Assembly: GCF_020510445.1 (NCBI RefSeq)
Contig: NZ_JAHBAG010000001.1
Coordinates: forward strand, 2,890,501 to 2,954,500
Direction of reading: 5' to 3'
Origin: Hydrogenophaga taeniospiralis
Lineage (GTDB): Bacteria > Pseudomonadota > Gammaproteobacteria > Burkholderiales > Burkholderiaceae_C
Length of the DNA: 64,000 bases
The notes under the pieces are model-generated. The model had not been told where the DNA came from. It made no database searches and worked only from the letters and a program-made list of their open reading frames with translations. Below are positions 54,868-62,775 of this stretch, piece after piece (positions within the stretch are counted from its first letter, which is position 1; each line of letters opens with the position of its first letter). The position numbers and the translations under genes are program-made.

Positions 54868-57723
54868 ATGTCTGACGAAAAAACGCCCACCCCCACCCTG
54901 CTGCTGGTCGACGGTTCCAGCTACCTCTACCGCGCGTTCTTTGCTGGCGGCGATGCCATGAGCACCACCTTGCCCGACGGCACGGTGCAGAAGACCGGTG
55001 CCATCCGCATCCTGATCAACATGATGCAGAAGCTGCTCAAGGACCATCCCGCCGCCTATGGCGCCTGCGTGTTCGACGCCAAAGGCCCGACCTTCCGCGA
55101 TGCCCTCTACCCCGAATACAAGGCCCAGCGCAGCCCCATGCCGGACGATTTGCGCTCCCAGATCGCCCCCATCCACGAGGTGGTGCGCCTTACCGGCTGG
55201 CCGGTGCTGGACGTGCCGGGCGTGGAGGCCGACGACGTGATCGGCACCCTGGCCGTGACGGCGGCGCAGCAGGGCATGAACGTGATCATCTCCAGCGGCG
55301 ACAAGGACCTGGCCCAGCTGGTGAACGAACGCATCACCATCATCGACACCATGAGCGGCAAGGTGCGCGATCTGGCCGGGGTCGAGGCCGAGTTCGGCGT
55401 GCCCGCCCGCCTGATGCTGGACTACCAGATGCTCGTGGGCGACCAGGTGGACAACGTGCCCGGCGTGCAGGGCGTAGGCCCCAAGACCGCCGTGAAACTG
55501 CTGCAGGAATACGGCTCGGTGGACGCCCTGGTGGCGCAGGCCGACCAGATCAAGGGGGCGGTGGGCGAGAAGCTGCGCAAGGCGCTGGACTGGTTGCCCA
55601 CCGGTCGCCAACTGCTGACCATCAAGACCGACTGCGACCTCAACGGCTGGGTGCCCAACCTGCCCGCGCTCGAAGCCATCCGCATCGGCCAGCCGCAGAC
55701 CGAACCGCTCAAGGCCTTCTACGAAACCTACGGTTTCAAAGGCCTGGCCAAGGCGCTGGGCGGCGGCGAATCCCCGTCTTCACCCCCTCGCCCCAGCGGC
55801 GCAGGGGTTTCACCCCCTCGCCCCTCTGGGGAGAGGGCCGGGGTGAGGGGCGAGCCCACCAACGACCTCTTCAGCGAAGCCGAACCCACCGAGGCCAGCG
55901 AAGCACCCGCCAGCGCCAGCAACCTCCACTACGACACCATCCTCACCTGGGAGCTCTTCAACACCTGGCTCGCCAGGGTCGAAGCCGCCGAGCTCGTGGC
56001 CGTAGACACCGAAACCACCTCGCTCGACGAAATGCGTGCCGAAATCGTCGGCATCAGCTTCAGCGTGAAACCGGGCGAAGCCGCCTACATCCCGCTCAAA
56101 CACGCTGGCCCCGACGCGCCCGAACAGCTCCCGTTCGACGAGGTGCTGGCCAAACTCAAGCCCTGGCTGGAAAACCCCGCCAAACACAAGCTCGGCCAAC
56201 ACATCAAGTACGACCGCCACGTCTTCGCCAACCACGGCATCGAAGTGCAGGGCTATGCGCACGACACCATGCTGCAGAGTTACGTGCTTGAAGTGCACAA
56301 ACCGCACGGCCTGGCCAGCCTGGCCGAGCGCCACCTGGGCCGCAGCGGCATCAACTACGAAGACATCTGCGGCAAGGGCGCGCACCAGATCCCATTTGCG
56401 CAGGTCGACGTGGCCAAGGCCGCCGAATATTCGTGCGAAGACAGCGACCAGACGCTGGACGTGCACCGCGCGCTGTGGCCCCAGCTCGAAGCCGACGCGA
56501 AACTGCGCTTCATCTACGAGCTGGAGATCGCCAGCAGCGAAGCGCTCTACCGCATCGAGCGCAACGGCGTGCTGATCGACGCCCCCACGCTCGCCAAACA
56601 GAGCCACGAACTCGGCCAGCGCATCCACGCCCTGGAGCAAGAGGCCTACGAGATTGCCGGCCAGCCCTTCAACCTGAGCAGCCCCAAACAGCTCGGCGAA
56701 ATCTTCTTCGACAAGCTCGGCCTGCCCGTCATCAAGAAAACCGCCACCGGCGCGCGCAGCACCGACGAAGAGGTCTTGGAAAAGCTCGCCGAAGACTACC
56801 CGCTGCCCGCCAAGATCCTGGAGCACCGCGGCCTCTCCAAACTCAAGGGCACCTACACCGACAAGCTCACCCTGCTCACCCTGCCGCGCACCGGCCGCGT
56901 GCACACCCACTACGCGCAGGCCGTGGCCGTGACCGGGCGCCTCTCCAGCAACGACCCCAACCTGCAGAACATCCCCATCCGCACACCCGAAGGCCGGCGC
57001 GTGCGCGAAGCCTTCGTGGCGCCTGCCGGCAGCGTCATCGCCAGCGCCGACTACTCGCAGATCGAGCTGCGCATCATGGCCCACATCAGCGGCGACGCGG
57101 CCCTGCTCAAGGCCTTCCACGAAGGCGTGGACGTGCACCGCGCCACTGCCGCCGAGGTGTTTGGCCTGGAGCCCGAGCAGGTCAGCAGCGAGCAGCGCCG
57201 CTACGCCAAGGTCATCAACTTCGGCCTCATCTACGGCATGGGGACCTTTGGTCTGGCCAAGGCGCTGGGCATCGAGAACGCGGCAGCCAAGACCTACATC
57301 GACCGCTACTTCGCGCGCTTTGCCGGCGTCAAGCAATACATGGACGAGACCCGCGCCTTGGCCAAGGCCCAGGGCTATGTGGAAACCGTGTTCGGCCGCA
57401 AGCTGGTGCTGCCCGACATCCAGAACGCCAAGGGCGCGAAGCAAGCCGCGCTGGAACGTCAGGCCATCAACGCACCCATGCAAGGCACGGCGGCCGACCT
57501 GATCAAGCTGGCCATGGTGGCGGTGCAGAAGGCGCTGGACAAACAGCAACGGGCTACCCGGATGATCATGCAGGTGCACGACGAACTGGTGTTCGAAGTG
57601 CCCGAGGGCGAGGTGGACTGGCTGCGCACCGAGATTCCCAACCTCATGGCCAGCGTGGCCGAACTCAAGGTGCCGCTGCTGGCCGAGGTGGGGGTGGGGC
57701 CGAACTGGGACAAGGCGCACTGA
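54868..57723 (+). CDS. polA: DNA polymerase I
   Basis: A 951-residue repair and Okazaki-fragment-processing polymerase. The 5' nuclease domain comes first (LLLVDGSSYLYRAFFAGGDA; GDQVDNVPGVQGVGPKTAVK). A repeat-derived insertion near residues 304-329 follows, then an apparently active 3'-5' exonuclease (VAVDTETTSL; HIKYDRHVF) and the polymerase domain (DYSQIELRIMAHISGD; INFGLIYGMGTFGLAKALG; VHDELVFEVPEGE). E. coli Pol I has 928 residues; the excess is mainly the linker. It diverges from the DUF2782-like gene. Confidence 0.97.
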   Translation: MSDEKTPTPTLLLVDGSSYLYRAFFAGGDAMSTTLPDGTVQKTGAIRILINMMQKLLKDHPAAYGACVFDAKGPTFRDALYPEYKAQRSPMPDDLRSQIAPIHEVVRLTGWPVLDVPGVEADDVIGTLAVTAAQQGMNVIISSGDKDLAQLVNERITIIDTMSGKVRDLAGVEAEFGVPARLMLDYQMLVGDQVDNVPGVQGVGPKTAVKLLQEYGSVDALVAQADQIKGAVGEKLRKALDWLPTGRQLLTIKTDCDLNGWVPNLPALEAIRIGQPQTEPLKAFYETYGFKGLAKALGGGESPSSPPRPSGAGVSPPRPSGERAGVRGEPTNDLFSEAEPTEASEAPASASNLHYDTILTWELFNTWLARVEAAELVAVDTETTSLDEMRAEIVGISFSVKPGEAAYIPLKHAGPDAPEQLPFDEVLAKLKPWLENPAKHKLGQHIKYDRHVFANHGIEVQGYAHDTMLQSYVLEVHKPHGLASLAERHLGRSGINYEDICGKGAHQIPFAQVDVAKAAEYSCEDSDQTLDVHRALWPQLEADAKLRFIYELEIASSEALYRIERNGVLIDAPTLAKQSHELGQRIHALEQEAYEIAGQPFNLSSPKQLGEIFFDKLGLPVIKKTATGARSTDEEVLEKLAEDYPLPAKILEHRGLSKLKGTYTDKLTLLTLPRTGRVHTHYAQAVAVTGRLSSNDPNLQNIPIRTPEGRRVREAFVAPAGSVIASADYSQIELRIMAHISGDAALLKAFHEGVDVHRATAAEVFGLEPEQVSSEQRRYAKVINFGLIYGMGTFGLAKALGIENAAAKTYIDRYFARFAGVKQYMDETRALAKAQGYVETVFGRKLVLPDIQNAKGAKQAALERQAINAPMQGTAADLIKLAMVAVQKALDKQQRATRMIMQVHDELVFEVPEGEVDWLRTEIPNLMASVAELKVPLLAEVGVGPNWDKAH
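55779..55855. repeat. Palindromic insertion in the polA linker
   Basis: Contains two tandem TTTCACCCCCTCGCCC-like units and an inverted repeat with ten-base arms at 55817-55826 and 55845-55854. Translated in frame as SPPRPSGAGVSPPRPSGERA between the 5' nuclease and proofreading domains. Confidence 0.85.
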
Positions 57724-57761
57724 ACCTGGGTGCTGGCAGACGTGTCGCCATTTTTGAAAAA

Positions 57762-57801
57762 CGACGACATGTTTCGTTGACATGTCGTCGGCGACGACAT
57801 G
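57762..57801. repeat. Alternating CGACGACATG repeat
   Basis: CGACGACATG occurs at 57762-57771, in reverse complement at 57781-57790 and again forward at 57792-57801. The first two form a ten-base-pair stem with nine-base loop. It lies between polA and the higBA remains and may be an old operator or insertion scar. Confidence 0.6.
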
Positions 57802-57804
57802 AGT

Positions 57805-57858
57805 TGAGTTCTCAAGGAATACAACACCATCGACGCAGAATCCGTTGACCTCACCTGA
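57805..57858 (+). pseudogene. Remnant of a HigB-like toxin gene (C-terminal end)
   Basis: The frame ends KEYNTIDAESVDLT and stops 17 bases before the HigA-like start. This matches the usual C-terminus of HigB mRNA interferases (HxEYDxID...), placed directly before higA as in intact higBA loci. Everything upstream of this tail is missing; the CGACGACATG repeats stand there instead. Confidence 0.6.
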
Positions 57859-57875
57859 GCGCCCAGGAGAAGACC

Positions 57876-58250
57876 ATGGACATCCGCCCCATCCACACCA
57901 AGACCGACCACAGGGCCACGCTTAAAGGAAATTTCCGCTTTGATGGAAAGCGACCCTGCGGCAAGTACGCCGGACGGGGCCCGCTTGGACATTCTGGTCA
58001 CGCTGGTTCAGGGGTACGAAGCCAAACACATGCCCATCAGCGCTCCCCGACTAGGGCGAGGCCATCAAATTCCGTTTGAAGTTGAGATACCAAACTGGCA
58101 TCTCAAGTCGATCCTTTCGGTCACGGAATCGAGTGGGCGGTACCAATTTGGGACAACGTCGTGCGGAGCACTGGCCCTGGCTACGTCTTTTGGAGTTCGG
58201 GATGAAACAATTCAGAGCCGATTCGGTCAACGCATCTGCGTCCGTGAAAG
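57876..58250 (+). pseudogene. Frameshifted HigA-like antitoxin gene
   Basis: With an AGGAG site before ATG, the frame starts MDIRPIHTKTDHRATLK, the N-terminus of HigA-like antitoxins. A one-base shift near 57926-57930 moves the family sequence into another frame (EISALMESDPAASTPDGARL, then DILVTLVQGYEAKHMPISAP). A second shift near 58053 moves it again (GEAIKFRL...). The helix-turn-helix part (expected RSRNRV...) is only faintly recognisable. The gene cannot make an antitoxin. No toxin remains, so the loss is harmless. Confidence 0.75.
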
Positions 58251-58291
58251 GCGCCAGTTCAATTCCCTCAACTCACCCAAGGAGACGCACG

Positions 58292-59191
58292 ATGCTCAAC
58301 GAAAACCAGACCCAGGACCTCGAGGCTTTGCTTCCGGGCCAGTCCACCGAACTTGGCGCCACGCGCCGCACCGCGCTCAAGGCGGCGCTGGGCGTGGGTT
58401 ATGCCGCTGCGGCCATGCCCATCATGGCGCAGACGGCGGTGAAAACGCCCGCCGACGGCCTGACGGCGGGTGAGGTGATGATCGATGTGAACGGTTTCAA
58501 GATGCCGGCCTACCGGGCGGCGCCCGCGGGCAAGACGGGCTTGCCGGTGGTGCTGGTGCTGTCCGAGATTTTTGGTGTGCACGAATACATTGCCGACACG
58601 GCGCGGCGCTTTGCCCAGGCCGGGTATCTGGCGATCGCACCCGAGCTGTTCGTGCGCCAGGGTGACGCGCAGAGCTACGGCGAGATCAACAAGCTGATCG
58701 CCGAGGTGGTGTCCAAGGTGCCCGACGCGCAGGTGATGGGCGACCTGGACGCGGCGGTGAAATGGGCGGCGGCCAACGGCGGCGACACCCGCAAACTGGG
58801 TGTCACTGGCTTCTGCTGGGGCGGGCGCCATGTCTGGCTCTATGCGGCGCACAACCCGGCGGTCAAGGCCGGTGTGGCCTGGTACGGCCGGCTGGTGGGG
58901 CAGGCCAGCGAGCTGAGCCCGAAGCACCCGGTGGACGTGGCCGCCGGGCTGCACGGCCCGGTGCTGGGGCTGTACGGCGGGGCCGACACGGGCATTCCCC
59001 TTGACACGATTGATAAGATGAAGGCCGCCCTGGCAGCGGGGAGCGCGGCGGCCAAGGCCTCGACTTTTGTGGTGTACCCGGACGCGCCCCACGCCTTCCA
59101 CGCCGACTACCGGCCGAGTTTCCGCAAGGAGCCGGCCGAAGACGGCTGGAAGCGCGCCACGGCCTGGTTCAAGCAGCACGGCGTGGCCTGA
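58292..59191 (+). CDS. Dienelactone hydrolase family protein, Tat-exported
   Basis: A 299-residue alpha/beta hydrolase with N-terminal twin-arginine signal (TRRTALKAALGVGYAAAAMP). The catalytic triad is that of dienelactone hydrolases: Cys in GVTGFCWGGRHVW, Asp in LYGGADTGIP and His in DAPHAFHADYR. An AAGGAG site lies eight bases before ATG 58292. Export suggests action on periplasmic esters or lactones rather than chlorocatechol degradation, and no such pathway is near. It follows the higBA remains and ends in a clear terminator. Confidence 0.9.
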   Translation: MLNENQTQDLEALLPGQSTELGATRRTALKAALGVGYAAAAMPIMAQTAVKTPADGLTAGEVMIDVNGFKMPAYRAAPAGKTGLPVVLVLSEIFGVHEYIADTARRFAQAGYLAIAPELFVRQGDAQSYGEINKLIAEVVSKVPDAQVMGDLDAAVKWAAANGGDTRKLGVTGFCWGGRHVWLYAAHNPAVKAGVAWYGRLVGQASELSPKHPVDVAAGLHGPVLGLYGGADTGIPLDTIDKMKAALAAGSAAAKASTFVVYPDAPHAFHADYRPSFRKEPAEDGWKRATAWFKQHGVA

Positions 59192-59213
59192 AACCCGGCG
59201 TGAGAAGATGACG

Positions 59214-59239
59214 AGGGCCGCTGACCAGCGGCCCTTTTT
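59214..59239 (+). terminator. Rho-independent terminator of the dienelactone hydrolase gene
   Basis: Stem AGGGCCGCTG/CAGCGGCCCT with a very short loop, followed by TTTT. It lies 22 bp behind the stop codon and 60 bp before the ZIP gene. Confidence 0.9.
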
Positions 59240-59299
59240 CTATGGGTGCGCCCCGCAGGCTCGCGCGGCGCACCGTTTTTGTGAGCTGAGCAGAACAAG

Positions 59300-60175
59300 A
59301 TGATCCTGATAGCGATCCTGATCGGAACCGTGGCCGCGGGTGTGGGCAGTGTCTGGCTGGCGGCCTTTCTGGGCTTTTCCATGCTGGCGCGCTACACCCA
59401 GCACATGCTCAGTCTGGCCGCGGGCGCGCTCATGGCCACGGCTTTCATGCACCTGCTTCCCGAGGCGTTCGAGAGCCAGGCCAGCGCCCAGGAGCTGTTT
59501 GCCACGCTGCTGGCGGGCCTGGTGTTCTTTTTCCTGCTCGACAAGGCCGAACTCTGGCACCACGGCCACGAGCACCACCATGAGCACCACCACGACCTCG
59601 GTGAGGGTTCCGGGCACGGCGCCGCGCCGGGCCATGCGCAGCACGACCACGACCACGACCACGACCACTCTCCTGCCGGTGCGGCGGCGCACGCCGGCCG
59701 CCAGCATCACCACCACGAGCCGCGCGCGGGTGGCTGGGCGGTGCTCGCGGGCGACAGCGTGCACGCGCTGGGCGACGGCATCCTGATCGCGTCGGCCTTC
59801 ATGGCCGACATGCGGCTGGGCGTGGTCACGGCGCTGGCGGTGCTGGCCCACGAGGTGCCGCACCACATTGGCGATCTGGTGGTGCTGCGGCTGACGTCGG
59901 GCACGCAGCGCGCGGCGCTCGTGAAGGTGTCGCTGGCGGGCACGGTCACGGCGCTGGGTGGGCTGGTGGGGTATTTCCTGCTGTCGCGGCTGGAAGACTT
60001 CCTGCCGTATTTCCTGGTGGTGGCGTCCAGCAGCTTCATCTACGTGGCGCTGGCCGACCTGATCCCGCAGCTGCAAAAGCGCCTGGGCCTGCGGGAAACG
60101 GCGGCTCAGGTGGCCTGGCTGCTCGCAGGCATCGGGCTGGTGATGCTGGTCAGCGGGCTGGCGCACGGCCACTAG
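59300..60175 (+). CDS. ZIP family metal transporter with histidine-rich loop
   Basis: A 291-residue inner-membrane transporter for zinc or related divalent ions. Eight helices are expected; metal-site residues lie in GDSVHALGDGILIASAF (helix 4) and LAHEVPHHIGDLVVL (helix 5). Between helices 3 and 4 is a long loop with about 20 His, including HHGHEHHHEHHHD and a four-fold GACCAC tandem encoding DHDHDHDH. This should bind metal at the cytoplasmic face. It converges with the sensor kinase genes, 13 bp apart. A regulatory site such as a Zur box was not identified. Confidence 0.92.
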   Translation: MILIAILIGTVAAGVGSVWLAAFLGFSMLARYTQHMLSLAAGALMATAFMHLLPEAFESQASAQELFATLLAGLVFFFLLDKAELWHHGHEHHHEHHHDLGEGSGHGAAPGHAQHDHDHDHDHSPAGAAAHAGRQHHHHEPRAGGWAVLAGDSVHALGDGILIASAFMADMRLGVVTALAVLAHEVPHHIGDLVVLRLTSGTQRAALVKVSLAGTVTALGGLVGYFLLSRLEDFLPYFLVVASSSFIYVALADLIPQLQKRLGLRETAAQVAWLLAGIGLVMLVSGLAHGH

Positions 60176-60188
60176 ACACACCTGCCGT

Positions 60189-62762
60189 TCAGTCCACCGC
60201 CTGGCGCCCAAAGGAAAACCAGAAGCACGCGCCCCGGCCCACCGTGCCTTCGCCGCGGATGTGGCCGCCGTGGCGCTCGATGATGCGGCGCACGGTGGCC
60301 AGACCGATGCCGCTGCCTTCGAACTCGCGGGGCGAGTGCAGTCGGGTGAAGGGCTGGAACAGGCGCTCGGAGCGCGACATCTCGAACCCGGCGCCGTTGT
60401 CGCGCACGCAAAACACGGGGGCTTCGCCGGGTGGGGTGTCGAGCTGTTGTGACAGCTCGATGCGCGGCCGGGGCTGCTGGCGGGTGTATTTCCAGGCGTT
60501 GCCGAGCAGGTTTTCCAGCACGATCTGCGCCATGCGGGGGTCGCAGTCGGCCACCATGCCCGGGGCGATCACCACTTCCACTTCGCGCCCCGGGTCGCGG
60601 TGGCACTCCTGGCGCAGCACGTCCTGCGCCAATGCGCTCAGGTTGACGGCGGTGCGTTGCAGGGTGCCCTGGCTGACCCGGGCCAGCGCCAGCAGATCGG
60701 TGATCAGACGGTTCATGCGCGCCACCGAGCCCGCCACGTGTTGCAGCAGGTCTTCGTCTTCGGGGGTCAGGCGGCCGGCCATCCGCTCCTGCAGGATGTG
60801 CATGAAGCCGTCGATGGCGCGCAGCGGGGACTTCAGGTCGTGCGAGACGGTGTAAGCGAAGGCGTCGAGCTCGCGGTTGAGGTACTGCAGCTGTTCGGTG
60901 CGGGCCGCCACGCGCTGCTCCAGCGTGTCCTGCAGTTTGCGGATTTCGCGGTCGCGCCGCAGCCGCACCAGCTCGGCGTTGCAGCGGCTGGCGAAGATGG
61001 TGAGCATGGCCCGCGTGTCGGCGCCCGGCTCCTGCGGGTGGACCCAGGTGGCCGCCAGCAGGCCGATGGCGGTGCCGTCCGGGTCGCGCAGCACCACGCC
61101 GGCCAGGGTCTGGACCCGGTCCGGGTCGAAGGGCGGGGTGCTTTGCCGCAGCGGGTGGGCGCTGGCGTCTTCGACCAGCAGGTCCTGGTGTCGCAGGATG
61201 CTCGCGTAGCTGGTCTGCTCCAGGCTCAGCGTCTGGTGGGGCAGCAGCTCGCCGTCGTTCAGCAGGGCGAGGGTATCGAGCCGCTTGTGGTCGGCGCTGA
61301 GTTCGCCGATCACCACCCCATGGGCCCCGACGGCCTGGGCCAGGCGCTCGGCCAGCGAGAGGAAGAAGGCTTCGCCGGTGGCCGAGGAGACGCCTTGGGC
61401 CACGTTCATGAGCAGGGCCCGCTGGCGCTTTTCTTCGGCCACGTTGATCGTGAAGGTCAGCGCGCAGGGTTCGCCATCGAGCTCGATGGACTCGGCCCAC
61501 ATCCGCACCTCCACCACCTCGCCCTGCTTGTTGCGCATGCGGGTTTCGTAGCCCAGCAGATGGCCGTCCTGGCGCAGCCGCCGGGTGTAGTCGTCGCGGT
61601 CGGCCGGGCAGAGCCAGATGCCGACTTCCAGCGCGGTCTTGCCCGCGCAATCGGCCTGGCTGTAGCCCAGCACACGTTCGCTGGCGGGGTTGACCTCGAT
61701 GTAGCGGCCGTCGGACAGCCGCGTGATGGTCATGCCCAGCGGGCTGAAGTTGAACGCCTTGGAGAAACGCTCTTCCGATTTTTTCAGGGCCTGGCGCGCC
61801 CGCTCTTCCATGCTCACGTCGATCACCATCACGATGAGCAGGCGCTCGGGGCCGTTTTGCAGCACCTCGGCGTACAGCAGGGCTTCGAACAGGCTGGCGT
61901 CGCGCCGCCGCCCGAGAGCCCGCATGCCGCGCACACGGCCATGGGCCTTGAGCTCCGCGCGGAAGACCTCGCTCTGTTCGGGCTTGGCCCAGAGCAAGGG
62001 CGGGTGCTGGCCAATCATTTCCTGCCGGCTGAAGCCGCTCATGTCGGCATAGGCATCGTTGACGTCGACCACCAGGCGGTCGCTGAGGGACTGCACCAGG
62101 CAGGCGGCGGGGTTGCCCCGGAACAGGGCCCTGAAACGCTCTTCGCTGGCGCGCAGATCGGCTTCGGCCTCCAGGGTCTGGTTCAGGCTGTGCGCCAGGC
62201 GTCGGTAGGCTTTCATCAGGCGGTGGCGCCCGAAGAACACGCTCACCAGGATGGTGGCGATCACGGACGTTTGCACCAGCCAGACCGCCCAGCCCATCCG
62301 CATGGCGCTGGGCACGAACACGCCGCGCTGCTCCAGCCAGTTGAACAGGCCCAGCACGAGGGTGCAGTAGAGGCCCACGGCGATCATGCCGCGGCGCGGC
62401 AGGAAGCTGCCGGCCAGCACCACGGTCGCCACCATGGCGGTCACGGCGCTGCTGCGAACGCTGCCGTCGAGCGCCGTGGCCAGCGTGGTGCCCAGCAGCA
62501 TGAAGCCGATCAGCGCATGGGCCACCAGCCGTATCCGGCCTTGGCGAAACGGCAGCCACAGCGTCCAGAGAACGACGGACAGCAGCGCGATCACCACGAC
62601 CACGCGGGAGGCACCGTCGCGCAGGAACACGGCGGCCGCGATCGCCGGCGCGGCCAGACACAGGGTCAGCAGCAGCGCGCGCACCGCCTGCTCCTGGTGG
62701 CGTTCGATCACGCCCGTCTGTCCCGGGGCCAGCGGATCGTCGGTCAAGGTGGAGTCTTCCAT
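60189..62762 (-). CDS. Membrane sensor histidine kinase (PAS-PAS-GAF-HisKA-HATPase)
   Basis: An 857-residue sensor kinase. About six helices occupy residues 25-195, then two PAS domains (FRALFRGNPAACLVQSLSDR; FSKAFNFSPLGMTITRLSDG), a GAF domain (SSATGEAFFLSLAERLAQAV), a phospho-acceptor helix with His in SHDLKSPLRAIDG and an ATPase domain (NLLGNAWKYTR; DNGAGFEM; GSGIGLATVRRI). The layout and DLKSPLRAIDG resemble phytochrome-like/bacteriophytochrome kinases, but no chromophore Cys is seen. It follows a related kinase by 13 bp; no response regulator is in the window. Confidence 0.93.
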   Translation of the reverse strand: MEDSTLTDDPLAPGQTGVIERHQEQAVRALLLTLCLAAPAIAAAVFLRDGASRVVVVIALLSVVLWTLWLPFRQGRIRLVAHALIGFMLLGTTLATALDGSVRSSAVTAMVATVVLAGSFLPRRGMIAVGLYCTLVLGLFNWLEQRGVFVPSAMRMGWAVWLVQTSVIATILVSVFFGRHRLMKAYRRLAHSLNQTLEAEADLRASEERFRALFRGNPAACLVQSLSDRLVVDVNDAYADMSGFSRQEMIGQHPPLLWAKPEQSEVFRAELKAHGRVRGMRALGRRRDASLFEALLYAEVLQNGPERLLIVMVIDVSMEERARQALKKSEERFSKAFNFSPLGMTITRLSDGRYIEVNPASERVLGYSQADCAGKTALEVGIWLCPADRDDYTRRLRQDGHLLGYETRMRNKQGEVVEVRMWAESIELDGEPCALTFTINVAEEKRQRALLMNVAQGVSSATGEAFFLSLAERLAQAVGAHGVVIGELSADHKRLDTLALLNDGELLPHQTLSLEQTSYASILRHQDLLVEDASAHPLRQSTPPFDPDRVQTLAGVVLRDPDGTAIGLLAATWVHPQEPGADTRAMLTIFASRCNAELVRLRRDREIRKLQDTLEQRVAARTEQLQYLNRELDAFAYTVSHDLKSPLRAIDGFMHILQERMAGRLTPEDEDLLQHVAGSVARMNRLITDLLALARVSQGTLQRTAVNLSALAQDVLRQECHRDPGREVEVVIAPGMVADCDPRMAQIVLENLLGNAWKYTRQQPRPRIELSQQLDTPPGEAPVFCVRDNGAGFEMSRSERLFQPFTRLHSPREFEGSGIGLATVRRIIERHGGHIRGEGTVGRGACFWFSFGRQAVD

Positions 62763-62775
62763 GAGGGGGCAGTGG

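Noticed and set aside
55810..57783. A 657-codon frame opposite polA
   Set aside because: It is antisense to conserved polymerase motifs and its His/Val/Gly-rich translation has no family resemblance.
59641..59670. GACCAC tandem considered as a CRISPR or structural repeat
   Set aside because: Units are only six bases, lie in frame inside the ZIP gene and encode Asp-His, so they are a coding repeat. No CRISPR-like array is present anywhere in the window.
60172..62661. An 829-codon frame on the same strand as the PAS-type kinase, in another frame
   Set aside because: It has only Arg/Pro/Ala-rich composition and lies entirely over the well-supported kinase; typical third-codon GC artefact.
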